Assembly (NCBI GenBank): GCA_000803105.1
Contig: JTDA01000010.1
Coordinates: 74,525 to 138,524 of the forward strand
Source of the DNA: Coprobacter secundus
GTDB lineage: Bacteria > Bacteroidota > Bacteroidia > Bacteroidales > Coprobacteraceae
Length of the DNA: 64,000 bases
Direction of reading: 5' to 3'
Shown one piece after another: positions 45,236 to 54,341 of this stretch (its first letter is position 1; every line of letters begins with the position of its first letter). Below the pieces are notes generated by a model, which was given only the letters and a program-made list of their open reading frames with translations, was not told the DNA's origin and made no database searches. Both the position numbers and the translations under genes were made by a program.

Positions 45236-46789
45236 ATGATAAAGGAGATGAATCTCAGGGTTCTGCCGCAACAGGCAGCTTCTGAACAGGATTTGAAAGT
45301 GTACATCGGCAAAAATATGGCCGTAGATGTGTCGGCGATACATGCGGTACGTGTGTTGAAGCGTTCTATCGATGCCCGCCAGCGAACGATACTGGTCAAT
45401 CTGAGTGTACGGGTGTATATAAACGAGCTGCCTGATGATGACGGGTATCAGCGCATCGAATACGGGGATGTCTCGGACAGGCCCGAGGTGATTGTGGTGG
45501 GTGCAGGGCCTGCGGGCCTTTTTGCGGCGTTGCGGCTGATAGAACGGGGGCTGCGTCCTGTGATTATAGAACGGGGCAAGAATGTGCACGACCGTAAAAA
45601 GGATATTGCGCTTATCAGCCGTGAGCACAGGGTAGACAGCGAGTCGAACTATAGCTTCGGCGAGGGCGGCGCGGGTGCTTATTCGGACGGAAAGCTTTAT
45701 ACGCGGAGCAAGAAAAGGGGGTCGGTAGAGCGCATCTTGAATATCTTCTGCCAGCACGGGGCGAGCACGTCTATTTTGTCGGACGCTCATCCTCATATCG
45801 GGACGGACAAGTTGCCGGGAGTGATTGAAAATATGCGCAAGCAGATTATCGCTTCGGGCGGAGAGGTGCATTTCGAGACCCGGATGGAGAGGCTTGTCAT
45901 CGAAAACAAGAGGGTCGTGGGTGTGGAGACTCATAACGGGAAGTTTTTCCGGGGGAAAGTCATTTTGGCTACGGGCCATTCGGCGCGTGATGTGTATAAC
46001 GGATTGTTTGACAACGATATTTTGCTGGAGGCCAAGGGTATTGCCGTAGGGGTACGGCTCGAGCATCCGCAGAGGCTTATCGACCAGATACAGTATCATA
46101 GTGCCAAGGGGCGGGGCGAGTATTTGCCGGCAGCGGAGTACAGCTTCGTCACCCAATCGCGGGGACGGGGGGTCTATTCTTTCTGCATGTGCCCGGGCGG
46201 ATTCGTGGTACCGGCTGCCAGTGGTCCCGAACAGCTGGTAGTGAACGGCATGTCGCCATCGAACCGAGGGTCGAAATGGGCCAACTCGGGCATGGTGGTA
46301 GAGGTGAGGCCCGAGGACTTGCCGCAGTATGAGAAATATGGTGTACTGGCCGTGATGAAGTTCCAGGAGGAGCTGGAACGGACTTGCTATGTCAACGGCA
46401 ATTGCCGGCAGACGGCTCCTGCCCAGCGTATGACGGATTTTGTGAACAAGGCGGTGTCGTATGACTTGCCGGTATCGTCTTATGCTCCGGGGGTAATTTC
46501 GTCCCCTCTTCATTTTTGGATGCCGGAGTTTATAACCGAACGGTTGCGGGAGGGTTTTCTTCATTTCGGGAGGATTTCGAAAGGGTTCCTCACACGGGAG
46601 GCTCTAATGATTGCCGTGGAAAGCCGGACTTCGGCTCCTGTGCGTATTCCGCGGGATAAGGAAAGGCTCGAACATGTCACTTTGCCGGGGTTGTTCCCGT
46701 GTGGCGAGGGTGCCGGATATGCGGGCGGTATCGTGTCGGCGGCTATCGATGGCGAGCGTTGTGCCGATGCGATTGCGGAACTGTCGTAA
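45236..46789 (+). CDS. FAD-dependent oxidoreductase (NAD(P)/FAD-binding, BaiN/HI0933-unlike group)
   Basis: 517 residues. An N-terminal domain of about 80 residues (AVRVLKRSIDARQRTILVNL) precedes the Rossmann motif VIVVGAGPAGLFAALRLIER near 86. Further FAD contacts are SYGEGG-like NYSFGEGGAGAYSDGKLYTR and the late GLFPCGEGAGYAGGIVSAAI. This arrangement is found in a conserved bacterial family of uncharacterised dehydrogenases related to electron-transfer flavoprotein oxidoreductases. It has no signal peptide and is cytoplasmic. It probably shares the radA transcript. The substrate is unknown. Confidence 0.85.
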   Translation: MIKEMNLRVLPQQAASEQDLKVYIGKNMAVDVSAIHAVRVLKRSIDARQRTILVNLSVRVYINELPDDDGYQRIEYGDVSDRPEVIVVGAGPAGLFAALRLIERGLRPVIIERGKNVHDRKKDIALISREHRVDSESNYSFGEGGAGAYSDGKLYTRSKKRGSVERILNIFCQHGASTSILSDAHPHIGTDKLPGVIENMRKQIIASGGEVHFETRMERLVIENKRVVGVETHNGKFFRGKVILATGHSARDVYNGLFDNDILLEAKGIAVGVRLEHPQRLIDQIQYHSAKGRGEYLPAAEYSFVTQSRGRGVYSFCMCPGGFVVPAASGPEQLVVNGMSPSNRGSKWANSGMVVEVRPEDLPQYEKYGVLAVMKFQEELERTCYVNGNCRQTAPAQRMTDFVNKAVSYDLPVSSYAPGVISSPLHFWMPEFITERLREGFLHFGRISKGFLTREALMIAVESRTSAPVRIPRDKERLEHVTLPGLFPCGEGAGYAGGIVSAAIDGERCADAIAELS

Positions 46790-46828
46790 GTCTTATTTAT
46801 AGAATTAACCTTTATATTTAAATATATT

Positions 46829-48304
46829 ATGATCACATTTTGCATTGCCCTGCTGGTATTGATTGGGGGCTATTTTACGTATGGTAAGTTTGTGGAGAAG
46901 ATTTTCGGGGTGGACCCTAACCGCCAAACTCCGGCGGTGGCCAATCCCGACGGGGTGGATTTCGTGCCTCTGCCCCGGTGGAAAATTTTCATGATTCAGT
47001 TTCTGAATATCGCCGGACTGGGCCCTATCTTCGGGGCTATCATGGGGGCGCGTTTCGGTACGTCTTCTTTTTTATGGATTGTCTTCGGTACTATCTTTGC
47101 GGGGGCCGTGCATGATTATCTGTCGGGGATGATTTCGGTACGTCACAACGGGGAGAGCCTTCCTGAGACCATCGGCCGTTATCTGGGGCTTACGACCAAA
47201 CAGATTATGCGGGGCTTTACCGTTATATTGATGATTCTCGTGGGGGCGGTCTTCGTTGCAGGGCCTGCCGAGCTGTTGGCGATGTTGACGCCAAAGCATC
47301 TCGATACGACTTTCTGGATTTATGTCATTTTTATTTATTACATCGTGGCTACTTTGTTCCCGATAGACAAGATTATCGGGCGCATATATCCGTTCTTCGC
47401 GGCAACTTTGCTGTTCATGGCCGTCGGCATACTGTGTGTGCTGCTGATAAAGTTTCCGGGTATTCCCGAGATTACCGACGGTTTGCAGAATATGCATCCC
47501 AATGCCGCTACTTCTCCTATTTTCCCGATGTTGTTTATCAGTATCGCATGCGGTGCCATATCGGGCTTCCATGCTACGCAGTCGCCATTGATGGCCCGTT
47601 GCATGACCAATGAGAAACAGGGGCGTTCTATCTTCTACGGGTCTATGGTCACCGAAGGTATCGTGGCTCTGATTTGGGCGGCGGCAGCGACTTACTTTTT
47701 CAGTCCGGAAGGGCAACAGGAATTCGGTGTCATCGGTCATGAGGCCGAGGTAAACGGCAGTGCGGCGATTATCGTACAGAAGATTTCGGAAGGTTGGCTG
47801 GGTGTCGTGGGCGGCGTACTCGCCATACTGGGTGTCGTGGCTGCTCCTATTACTTCGGGCGATACGGCTTTCCGCTCGGCAAGGCTTATCATTGCGGACT
47901 TTATGCACTATGAGCAGAAGTCTATCGCCAAGAGGCTGACCATCTGCGTACCTCTGTTTGTCGTGGCGATTGCGATTCTGGTGTACAGCCTGGCGGACAA
48001 GGATGGTTTTGAAATGATTTGGCGATATTTTGCGTGGTGCAACCAGACGCTGGCTGTATTTACTTTATGGGCTGTGACGGTATATCTTACCCAGAAGCGC
48101 AAACAGTACTGGGTTACTCTCGTCCCTGCCCTCTTTATGACATCGGTGGTGGTGACGTATATTTGTTATGACCCGGTGGGTATGAGCCTGCCCTACCCTG
48201 TGGCATGGGGTATCGGTGTTGCTGCTACTGTCTTTTCGGGGGTATGGTTCTTCGTCAAGTTGCCTAAGTTGAGGGCTGCGACGGGCTTGTTGTCCAAGGA
48301 GTAA
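46829..48304 (+). CDS. cstA: CstA-family carbon starvation transporter
   Basis: 491 residues, shorter than E. coli CstA (about 700) but typical of the short CstA-like form. About 13 hydrophobic segments are visible. Family motifs include NIAGLGPIFGAIMGARFG near 52-69, HDYLSGMISVRHNGESLPE near 92, and GFHATQSPLMARCMTNE near 247. CstA proteins import peptides or pyruvate during carbon limitation. It starts 39 bp after the oxidoreductase stop, so it is likely read from the same transcript. The gene symbol marks the family, not a proven orthologue. Confidence 0.88.
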   Translation: MITFCIALLVLIGGYFTYGKFVEKIFGVDPNRQTPAVANPDGVDFVPLPRWKIFMIQFLNIAGLGPIFGAIMGARFGTSSFLWIVFGTIFAGAVHDYLSGMISVRHNGESLPETIGRYLGLTTKQIMRGFTVILMILVGAVFVAGPAELLAMLTPKHLDTTFWIYVIFIYYIVATLFPIDKIIGRIYPFFAATLLFMAVGILCVLLIKFPGIPEITDGLQNMHPNAATSPIFPMLFISIACGAISGFHATQSPLMARCMTNEKQGRSIFYGSMVTEGIVALIWAAAATYFFSPEGQQEFGVIGHEAEVNGSAAIIVQKISEGWLGVVGGVLAILGVVAAPITSGDTAFRSARLIIADFMHYEQKSIAKRLTICVPLFVVAIAILVYSLADKDGFEMIWRYFAWCNQTLAVFTLWAVTVYLTQKRKQYWVTLVPALFMTSVVVTYICYDPVGMSLPYPVAWGIGVAATVFSGVWFFVKLPKLRAATGLLSKE

Positions 48305-48455
48305 CGGCCGGCAGCCTGGTTTTACAGGAACAATTTCCAACCAGAGCATGGGCGATATCCAGACCGGCTCTGCATTTTTAGGGAAATTTTTTCTGGGGCT
48401 ACATTCGGGGAAATAATTCTAAACATATTTTTATTGAAATGAATTTTTTGAGTGT

Positions 48456-48491
48456 CGGCGGCTTCCTTTCGGGGAATGCGGCCGTCACTTT
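48456..48491 (+). terminator. Putative terminator after the cstA-like gene
   Basis: CGGCGGCTTCC and GGAATGCGGCCG can form an imperfect GC-rich stem with a short loop, followed by TCACTTTTTTG. It lies about 150 bp after the CstA stop. Confidence 0.45.
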
Positions 48492-48579
48492 TTTGTGGTC
48501 GAATATCTCCTCCTGAGAGGTATGTAATAGTGTGATGAGCAGCCTGGGTCAAGGAGCTTTTAGTGGTGCGATTTGTTAA

Positions 48580-49140
48580 GTTTAGTGACTATTTTGATTT
48601 TGAGTAGCTGTGCACAGACGTCACACACCCCCGACCCCTCTCCAGAGGGGAGTTCTGATATGCTAATTTCTTCTTGATAATAAATGGTTTAGAGTGTTGG
48701 TTTCCACTCTCCAGAGGGGATAAAGGGGGGGTGACGATGAGGGGCACGGCTTGGGTAGAGGTGTTTTTGCTGCTGTTTGGATAGGCGGTATCTGTCGGCT
48801 TCAGTGACTGCTTTGGTTTTTAGGCAGCTGTGCACAGACGTCACACACCCCCCGCCCCTCTCCAGAGGGGAGTTTTGTGGTGCTTGTTTCTTGTTGATAG
48901 TGAGAGGTTTATGGTGTTGTGAATTCCCCTCTTGAGAGGGGATTAAGGGGTGTGTGACGATGAGGGGCACGGCTTGGGTAGAGGTGATTTTGCTGCTGTT
49001 TGGAAAGGTGGTATCTGTCGGCTTCAGTGACTGCTTTGGTTTTTAGGCAGCTGTGCGCGGACGTCACACACCCCCGACCCCTCTCAAGAGGGGAGTTCTG
49101 ATATGCTACTTCCTGTTTGATAATAAATGGTTTAGAGGGG
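48580..49140. repeat. Tandem array (about 2.4 copies) of the palindromic intergenic repeat, period 220-223 bp
   Basis: TCACACACCC starts at 48621, 48841 and 49064, giving a 220- to 223-bp period. Each unit has a leader (CAGTGACTGCTTTGGTTTTT), a palindromic core CCCCTCTCCAGAGGGG, a 50-bp AT-rich linker (GATATGCT...TAATAAATGG), a second inverted core (CCCCTCTTGAGAGGGG ... GGGGTGTGTGACG) and a 100-bp internal part (GGGGCACGGCTTGGGTAGAG; GGCGGTATCTGTCGGC). The two cores face each other as terminal inverted repeats around the internal part, like a MITE. Reading frames through the array are by-products. Confidence 0.8.
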
Positions 49141-49185
49141 TGGTTGGGGATACTGATTTATATTTTGAAAATGAAGGTATTAGAA

Positions 49186-51150
49186 TCATCCGGTAAAGGA
49201 ACACCAGTTACCTCGATGCCTCATAATATAGTACCCTCCGTCTTCATACCAGACTTCTAAATTATGGTGTAACCCGACAGTGGGAATGCGGGTATATCGT
49301 ACTCCGTCACCGTCTACAAACGAGTCTCTCTGTATCGTATGGTCATAGTCGAAATATATGTGGTCAGACCCACTGGCAGTTCCTCCCATTCCTCCCATAG
49401 AGGGGGAAGGCGGTGTATTATAATAGGTATAATTCATCTTGATGGTACCGTGGTCATACTCCCAACGTCCGTAACCGCTCACAACCGGATTGGTATATAT
49501 CGTGAAGGAGTACTCTCCATTTTCTGCAAAGGTGATTACGGCTTCTGTATTGGTAATATAACATTCATAGGGTTCTTGGTCTGCCGGTGCAGGTGGGGTT
49601 ATGTAGGACCAACTGCCGACAATAGAGAAGTCTGTCCCGTCAGGAAGTTGTATCCCGGAATCTCCTTCTTCCGGTTCTTCCGCTCCGTCGAGGTCGAACC
49701 GGTTGCGAGGCTCGGCTTTATACATCGTATTTCCCCACATGACATAGGGGCATACGGTGTATTCCGTATTTTCTTCGAGTCCGTCGAAGGTGTGCGACAG
49801 CGGATTTTCAAATTTTTCATTGTACATATATTCCCGGGAGGCAGACCGTGCTACCAGATTTTCATCCCGATACAATGCAAGGCCTACTTGGGAAGCAAAC
49901 AGTAAATCCCGCTTTACCGAATAGTCGACATAAGCCGAACGGCTGCTTTTATCTACTTTTATCGTTGCATTTTCGAAAGAAGGGAACAGATATGATTCTT
50001 TTTCGAAAAAGGTTTCGTCGAAAATGGATGCATTCAATTCGGCTCCTTCTCCGAAAATCGAGGCATCGGCTTTTGCGTCCACTTTCACACCTAATCCTGC
50101 GTTTATCTTCGAGTCTTTGTGACGGTTGAAGAAATCACTTTCTGTCAAATCGAAAACAAAGTTTCCAGACTCGTTCAACCCGAATTTGGGTTCTATCATG
50201 ATTTTCATGTTTTCATTATTGCACACTTTCAATTTTACGGCTGTGGCGATACCGGCAAAAAAGTTGCCTTCGAGGGTCATGTTTGCTTTTGAAATTTCTA
50301 AATCACAATTTCCTTTATTATTCATTTCCCGGCCATTGCCTTCCCACATGCCGTCTTTATACGAAACAGCGTTGACCATTTGTTTGGAATAGTTTACTCC
50401 GGCATTGACCGACACTCGTCCGTCGCCTTCGATTACTCCATACAACTGAAGTGCGGGTGTTATGATAATGTTACTTATGGATGCAGAAAGGGGTATTTCG
50501 TTCCCGATAGGATGTCTCATAAGTTCAAATTTTCCTTTTGCAAATAGGCTGAAATCCAAATCTCCCGAAAACTTCGACTGTAAGATGACGTATCCATAGG
50601 GCTTGTGTATGCGGTTATTGATGTCGATATGTATGTTGAGTTTAAATCCAAAATTTGCCGTTCCTGTAATAGTAGCTTTTCCTTGTTTTACGGAGATTGA
50701 TTGTCCGAAGCAATAGAACCCGTCTTCGTCTTTTGAAATGCTGGCTCTCGTGACGGGAACCAAATCGATTGTTTGTTCCAGAACAAGACGGTCGAAGGCT
50801 TCATCCAGTGCTACCGGTTCGGTTTCTATCCGGTATGTCGCTCCTTCTTCTTCTACGCGGGTTACTCTGCCTAAAAAACCGGACGGCATATTTTCGTTCA
50901 CTTCAGAAGTCAATAATATCTGCCCTACTTGAGGTAAGTCATCTCCCTTGATTGTATTATTGAGTACAAGTACGTCATTATCAACGGAGACCACCGCATC
51001 GAGCTGTTGCTCATTTAATAATATGGTATTTTCGCCCAACTGCATCTCGGTAGACTCTGAACTGCCCGGTCCTCCGTCTTCTTCTGAACATGATACGGCT
51101 AAAAGGAAAAATGCTATTATTGAAAATAAACGTAAAAAATTCTTTTCCAT
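49186..51150 (-). CDS. Large hypothetical lipoprotein
   Basis: 654 residues from the ATG at 51150, which gives a lipoprotein signal (MEKNFLRLFSIIAFFLLAVS, then Cys21) followed by EEDGG. The longer frame to 51186 has no leader and crosses the promoter. The first 400 residues are beta-rich without a known family (GKATITGTANFGFKLNIHID; KGKFELMRHPIGNEIPL). A fibronectin-like segment follows (HTFDGLEENTEYTVCPYVMW), then a lipocalin-like C-terminal domain (IVGSWSYITPPAP; NGEYSFTIYTN; GRWEYDHGTIKMNY). Similar multi-domain lipoproteins are common in Bacteroidales and mostly of unknown function. It stands alone between repeat arrays. Confidence 0.8.
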   Translation of the reverse strand: MEKNFLRLFSIIAFFLLAVSCSEEDGGPGSSESTEMQLGENTILLNEQQLDAVVSVDNDVLVLNNTIKGDDLPQVGQILLTSEVNENMPSGFLGRVTRVEEEGATYRIETEPVALDEAFDRLVLEQTIDLVPVTRASISKDEDGFYCFGQSISVKQGKATITGTANFGFKLNIHIDINNRIHKPYGYVILQSKFSGDLDFSLFAKGKFELMRHPIGNEIPLSASISNIIITPALQLYGVIEGDGRVSVNAGVNYSKQMVNAVSYKDGMWEGNGREMNNKGNCDLEISKANMTLEGNFFAGIATAVKLKVCNNENMKIMIEPKFGLNESGNFVFDLTESDFFNRHKDSKINAGLGVKVDAKADASIFGEGAELNASIFDETFFEKESYLFPSFENATIKVDKSSRSAYVDYSVKRDLLFASQVGLALYRDENLVARSASREYMYNEKFENPLSHTFDGLEENTEYTVCPYVMWGNTMYKAEPRNRFDLDGAEEPEEGDSGIQLPDGTDFSIVGSWSYITPPAPADQEPYECYITNTEAVITFAENGEYSFTIYTNPVVSGYGRWEYDHGTIKMNYTYYNTPPSPSMGGMGGTASGSDHIYFDYDHTIQRDSFVDGDGVRYTRIPTVGLHHNLEVWYEDGGYYIMRHRGNWCSFTG

Positions 51151-51183
51151 ATTTAAATTAATAAAGGTTCTCTTTGGTGGGTG

Positions 51184-51191
51184 CAAATTTA
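51184..51191 (-). promoter_or_regulatory. -7 element of the large lipoprotein gene
   Basis: The minus strand reads TAAATTTG, an exact TANNTTTG match, 34 bp before the ATG at 51150. Confidence 0.45.
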
Positions 51192-51319
51192 AGTATATAA
51201 TTTTTCAATAAAATATAATATGATTAATAAAAATATAACGGGATATGGGTGGATTGAAGGGGGCAAAGGGTATAGATAATGTGTGCCTGAGCTAAAATGT
51301 TTTGTTTTTGGAAGTGGCG

Positions 51320-51412
51320 CTTATTAAGTTTTGATATTTACTTTTATTTGAAGTCATTATACACAAGTGTCACACACCTCCAACCCCTCTCCAGAGGAGA
51401 GGCATGAATTGT
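51320..51412. repeat. Half copy of the palindromic intergenic repeat
   Basis: A diverged leader is followed by GTGTCACACACCTCCAACCC and CTCTCCAGAGGAGAGG. The second inverted core is missing and the membrane-protein relic starts 26 bp downstream. Confidence 0.6.
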
Positions 51413-51437
51413 CAATTTCCATTTGATAATAGATGTT

Positions 51438-51847
51438 ATGAAATTAAACAGCAAAAAATTTTGGATATTCGAAGTAATAATGCTGGTTGCTTGCATCATT
51501 ACTTGTGTCTTATTTTTGTTGTATTGAGAATAGGATTAAATGTTCTATTTTTCGATTGGCTTTGGCTGGCTTTTATTTGCCATTCTTTTATATTGGGAGG
51601 AGCCATCGTCTGGAAAATCAGTAAAAACGACAATTGGAAGAAATTGGCTATATTGGAAATCTTAATTACCAACTTATTGTTAATCTCAACAATGGCTATT
51701 CTTTGTATCGGCTCAGACGGTATGACCTCTGGCTACGCATTCATGTTCTCTATTATCTGTATTCTGTCATCCATTCTGCCAATTTTACTTTGTTGCTATT
51801 TATATAAGCGTCTGGATACTCAATATTTAGCTTTTCCTAAATTGTAA
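51438..51847 (+). pseudogene. Frameshifted small membrane protein gene
   Basis: From the ATG at 51438 the frame reads MKLNSKKFWIFEVIMLVACI and a first membrane helix, then hits TGA near 51525. The neighbouring frame continues directly with RIGLNVLFFDWLWLAFICHS, then three more hydrophobic segments (LEILITNLLLISTMAILCIG; FMFSIICILSSILPILLCCY) to a stop at 51847. A one-base loss near 51525 would explain the break. The intact product would have about 136 residues and four helices. An apparent uninterrupted frame from 51404 reads the first third in the wrong frame. No family is recognised. Confidence 0.6.
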
Positions 51848-52080
51848 TGGCGTCATTCCAAGATGCTTTCTAAAGAATCTTGCAAAAAAGGATGAGTTTG
51901 GAAAATTAAGTTTTTCGGCTATCTGTGTAACGCTCTTGTCTGTTGAATGCAATTGGAATTTGGCTTCACGCATCAAGAAGTCCGATAACCCAAAATGGAA
52001 TGTCTTTCCCCAAAGTAGTCAAGCTTTTGCAGAAAAGCCGGTCTTGCAAGGGGGGATATCCTCTTTTCCCTTCTTTTGGC
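51827..52080 (-). pseudogene. C-terminal fragment of an AraC-type regulator
   Basis: The minus strand reads FLMREAKFQLHSTDKSVTQI, then AEKLNFPNSSFFARFFRKHL and GMTPLQFRKS with a stop at 51827. This is the second helix-turn-helix and conserved end of an AraC DNA-binding domain. Upstream the frame breaks, with a plausible continuation in another frame (LFCKSLTTLGKDIPFW). No sensor domain or start remains. The stop overlaps the end of the membrane-protein relic on the other strand by about 20 bp. Confidence 0.55.
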
Positions 52081-52154
52081 GTAGAGATTGGAGGAGGAGA
52101 AAAACGAAATCGGCCTATAATCTCATATTGTATGAATCGATGCAGAGCAGATGT

Positions 52155-52664
52155 TTATTGGCAGCCTTGATTGAACGTGAAACTATCGAATACGTCTCCT
52201 GCCGTGACTCCGACTGTGGCTGCACGCTGTTTTCCGGTGTCATTGGGCGAGATTGTCACGACCAGCACATCGTTCTCCACATCTGCCGCGACCCATTCGC
52301 CGTGAATATGATGGACATCATCATATTCAAGCTCTACGTTTACCCCATATTCTTGTAGGGCGTAGAACCAGAAACTGTAATTCCTGCAAGAGAACAGGTA
52401 GGTACCGCCTTCCATCGGCACGGATACGGAATGTTTCTTCTCCATTTTCACATCGGTTTTCCAGTCCATAGGTTCCCAATCCCCACCCTCATTACTGCAC
52501 GCAGTCAGCCCTACCATGAAGAAGAATGCTATGGTTACAACATAGCTGCCATACCATCCGGATACTGCCATACTGGTTGCATCATCTCTTTCATCGTCAC
52601 TACAGGCTGCCAGCCCTGCCACACTTAGGAATGCCACTAACAGCATTACGAAGTTCTTCTTCAT
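52155..52664 (-). CDS. BACON-like lipoprotein with two successive lipoprotein signals
   Basis: 169 residues. A complete lipoprotein leader (MKKNFVMLLVAFLSVAGLAA, Cys21, then DDERDD) is followed in frame by a second hydrophobic leader with its own lipobox (GLTAC, Cys56, NEGGDWE). The remaining 110 residues (HSVSVPMEGGTYLFSC; VVTISPNDTGKQRAATVGVT; FTFNQ) resemble a BACON domain, an Ig-like module common in Bacteroidetes surface proteins. The second signal could be the original start (ATG at 52571) onto which a leader from a paralogue was fused. No partner genes are nearby. Confidence 0.6.
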   Translation of the reverse strand: MKKNFVMLLVAFLSVAGLAACSDDERDDATSMAVSGWYGSYVVTIAFFFMVGLTACSNEGGDWEPMDWKTDVKMEKKHSVSVPMEGGTYLFSCRNYSFWFYALQEYGVNVELEYDDVHHIHGEWVAADVENDVLVVTISPNDTGKQRAATVGVTAGDVFDSFTFNQGCQ

Positions 52665-53341
52665 TATTTTATTTTCGTTTATTATCTGTTCACTACATAT
52701 AGAATTGCCAAGTCCGTGAAATACTGCATCACAGACGCAACTTTTTTCGGGGTGTCTGAATCTCGACTAAGGCCTTTCGTACATATTCCATTGATTCAAG
52801 GTGGATTATGGTTAAAGAAACATGATCCGACTATGACAAGTTTCAGATGAAACCGAAAAGCAGATGTAGCAATAACAGCCCAAACTGTAATGTAAGAACC
52901 ATATTATGGTTCTCCTTGCTTATCAGAAATTTTCCCAGGTTCTCGTCTACAAGATAGCATAACGCTTCTTGTTGTCATAATATCTTGGAACGGGTTGCCC
53001 ATATCCAAATGTGAAGATTGAGAGTTTCCTATAGCAAGCGTCCCTGTGGAACGAGAATCAATGTCCTAAGCCTGATTTTGTAGTCTATTTGCTGTACCTT
53101 CATTGGTTCTCAATACGCAAAAAACGCAGAAATTCAATCGTAGTAAATATTTTTTTGCAACTAATATGGGACGATTGAAATCATATCGCATAGTCAGAGC
53201 ATAAATGAGCAATAACTTTCCCGTTATATCCGGAAAAAATACCGGTAACTCAATAAGAATTACTTGTCTGGCCGGCTTTGTACGATGGTTTTGTTGAAAA
53301 TCCGGAAAGTAAGTTAAAGCCGTTCGGTCAGACCGGATGCT
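52665..53341. other. 677-bp stretch with no recognisable gene
   Basis: All frames are interrupted. A minus-strand frame near 52900-53070 (STGTLAIGNSQSSHLDMGNP) reads like a piece of an outer-membrane protein but cannot be assigned. No repeat unit, stem or promoter stands out. Confidence 0.4.
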
Positions 53342-54208
53342 CTATACTGTAGAAGAACGACGGTAGCTTTCGGGAGAACTACCCGAAACTCGACTGAAAT
53401 ATTTGGAGAAGAGCGACTGTTCGTTAAAGCCTAACTCATAGGCTATCTCCTTAATGGCCATTGGTGAATTGCGCAACAGAATCTGTGCTTCGAGCACGAT
53501 GTATTCCTCTATCCACCGGGCGGCACTACGTCCGCTCACTTGCCGGATAACGGTGGTAAGGTGACGGGGAGTCAGAGAAAGTGCATCAGCATAAAATGAT
53601 ACGCGCCGCTGCCTGCGATAATGGATGTATAGCGAGTCGAGGAAATCATAAAAGATCTTCTCGCTGTGTGATACGGGAGTAGCGGTGTCTTCCAACCGCC
53701 GACAGATGTTACGTACTTGGCAGAACATACCCAAGATGAGCGGATAAAGAGTGCCTGCGGAATCCTGCAAGCCGGGAGCATCGGCGCAAAGGCACAAGAG
53801 TTCGTAAAAGCGTGCCAGCCGCTCACGTTCATCATCGTCGACGGCAATAAAAGCATCGCGTACCGCAATCTTGCCCAAAGTGCGTTCTGTAAAAATAAGC
53901 TTCCTCCAGAAGGATTTGGACAGCAACAGTCCTACACATCGGAAGCCGGAACTGCGGCTTACAATACGGCAGGTACAAGGAGTGGTGAAACATAACAGAT
54001 GCTCGCGGTTAAAGAGGTAAGGCTGTAAGTTGATTTCTAATTCCATTTCTCCTTCCCAACACAGGAAAAAACAGGGTATGTCTATCTTTACCGGGTTATC
54101 GTGTGTACCAAAAAGGTCCTTCTCGCGCCAAATCACAAAAGGAGTCACCCCCTCATCCAACTGCAGGCGTTGGAGCAACTTATCGAATGTAAAAGCAGGC
54201 TCAATCAT
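53342..54208 (-). CDS. AraC-family transcriptional regulator
   Basis: 288 residues from the ATG at 54208; the longer frame extends over the divergent promoter region and is not credible. The N-terminal part is a cupin-like sensor (VKIDIPCFFLCWEGEMELEI), and the C-terminus is an AraC DNA-binding domain (FYADALSLTPRHLTTVIRQV; IKEIAYELGFNEQSLFSKYF). It is divergent from the alkylsulfatase gene 133 bp away and is likely its regulator. The effector is unknown. Confidence 0.88.
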   Translation of the reverse strand: MIEPAFTFDKLLQRLQLDEGVTPFVIWREKDLFGTHDNPVKIDIPCFFLCWEGEMELEINLQPYLFNREHLLCFTTPCTCRIVSRSSGFRCVGLLLSKSFWRKLIFTERTLGKIAVRDAFIAVDDDERERLARFYELLCLCADAPGLQDSAGTLYPLILGMFCQVRNICRRLEDTATPVSHSEKIFYDFLDSLYIHYRRQRRVSFYADALSLTPRHLTTVIRQVSGRSAARWIEEYIVLEAQILLRNSPMAIKEIAYELGFNEQSLFSKYFSRVSGSSPESYRRSSTV

Positions 54209-54261
54209 ACAAACTGACACATAAACAATGTTAACAGAGCGTCTATTTCTTGATAATCGTA

Positions 54262-54269
54262 CAAATATA
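54262..54269 (-). promoter_or_regulatory. -7 element of the AraC-family gene
   Basis: The minus strand reads TATATTTG, an exact TANNTTTG match, 53 bp before the start at 54208. The same 133-bp gap holds GTTACTTTGTACC near 54315, a near match on the plus strand for the alkylsulfatase. Confidence 0.45.
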
Positions 54270-54341
54270 CAAATGAAATGCAGAAAAGCGCATTTACAAG
54301 CGCGAAAAATCTCCGTTACTTTGTACCGAAATAAAATCAGT

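Noticed and set aside
44903..46564. 553-residue frame on the minus strand
   Set aside because: It lies antisense to radA and the FAD oxidoreductase, both with clear family motifs; the basic, His/Arg-rich composition is that of a shadow frame.
48689..48970. 93-residue frame through the repeat array
   Set aside because: It only reads the repeat units; the similar frames at 63577-63849 and 63645-63893 show that these are by-products of the repeat.
48580..49140. Possible CRISPR array because of regular repeats
   Set aside because: The period is about 220 bp, the units are palindromic and the spacers themselves repeat; no cas genes are present.
51404..51847. 147-residue uninterrupted frame
   Set aside because: Its first third is out of frame with the evident membrane-protein sequence starting at 51438; treated as a frameshifted relic.
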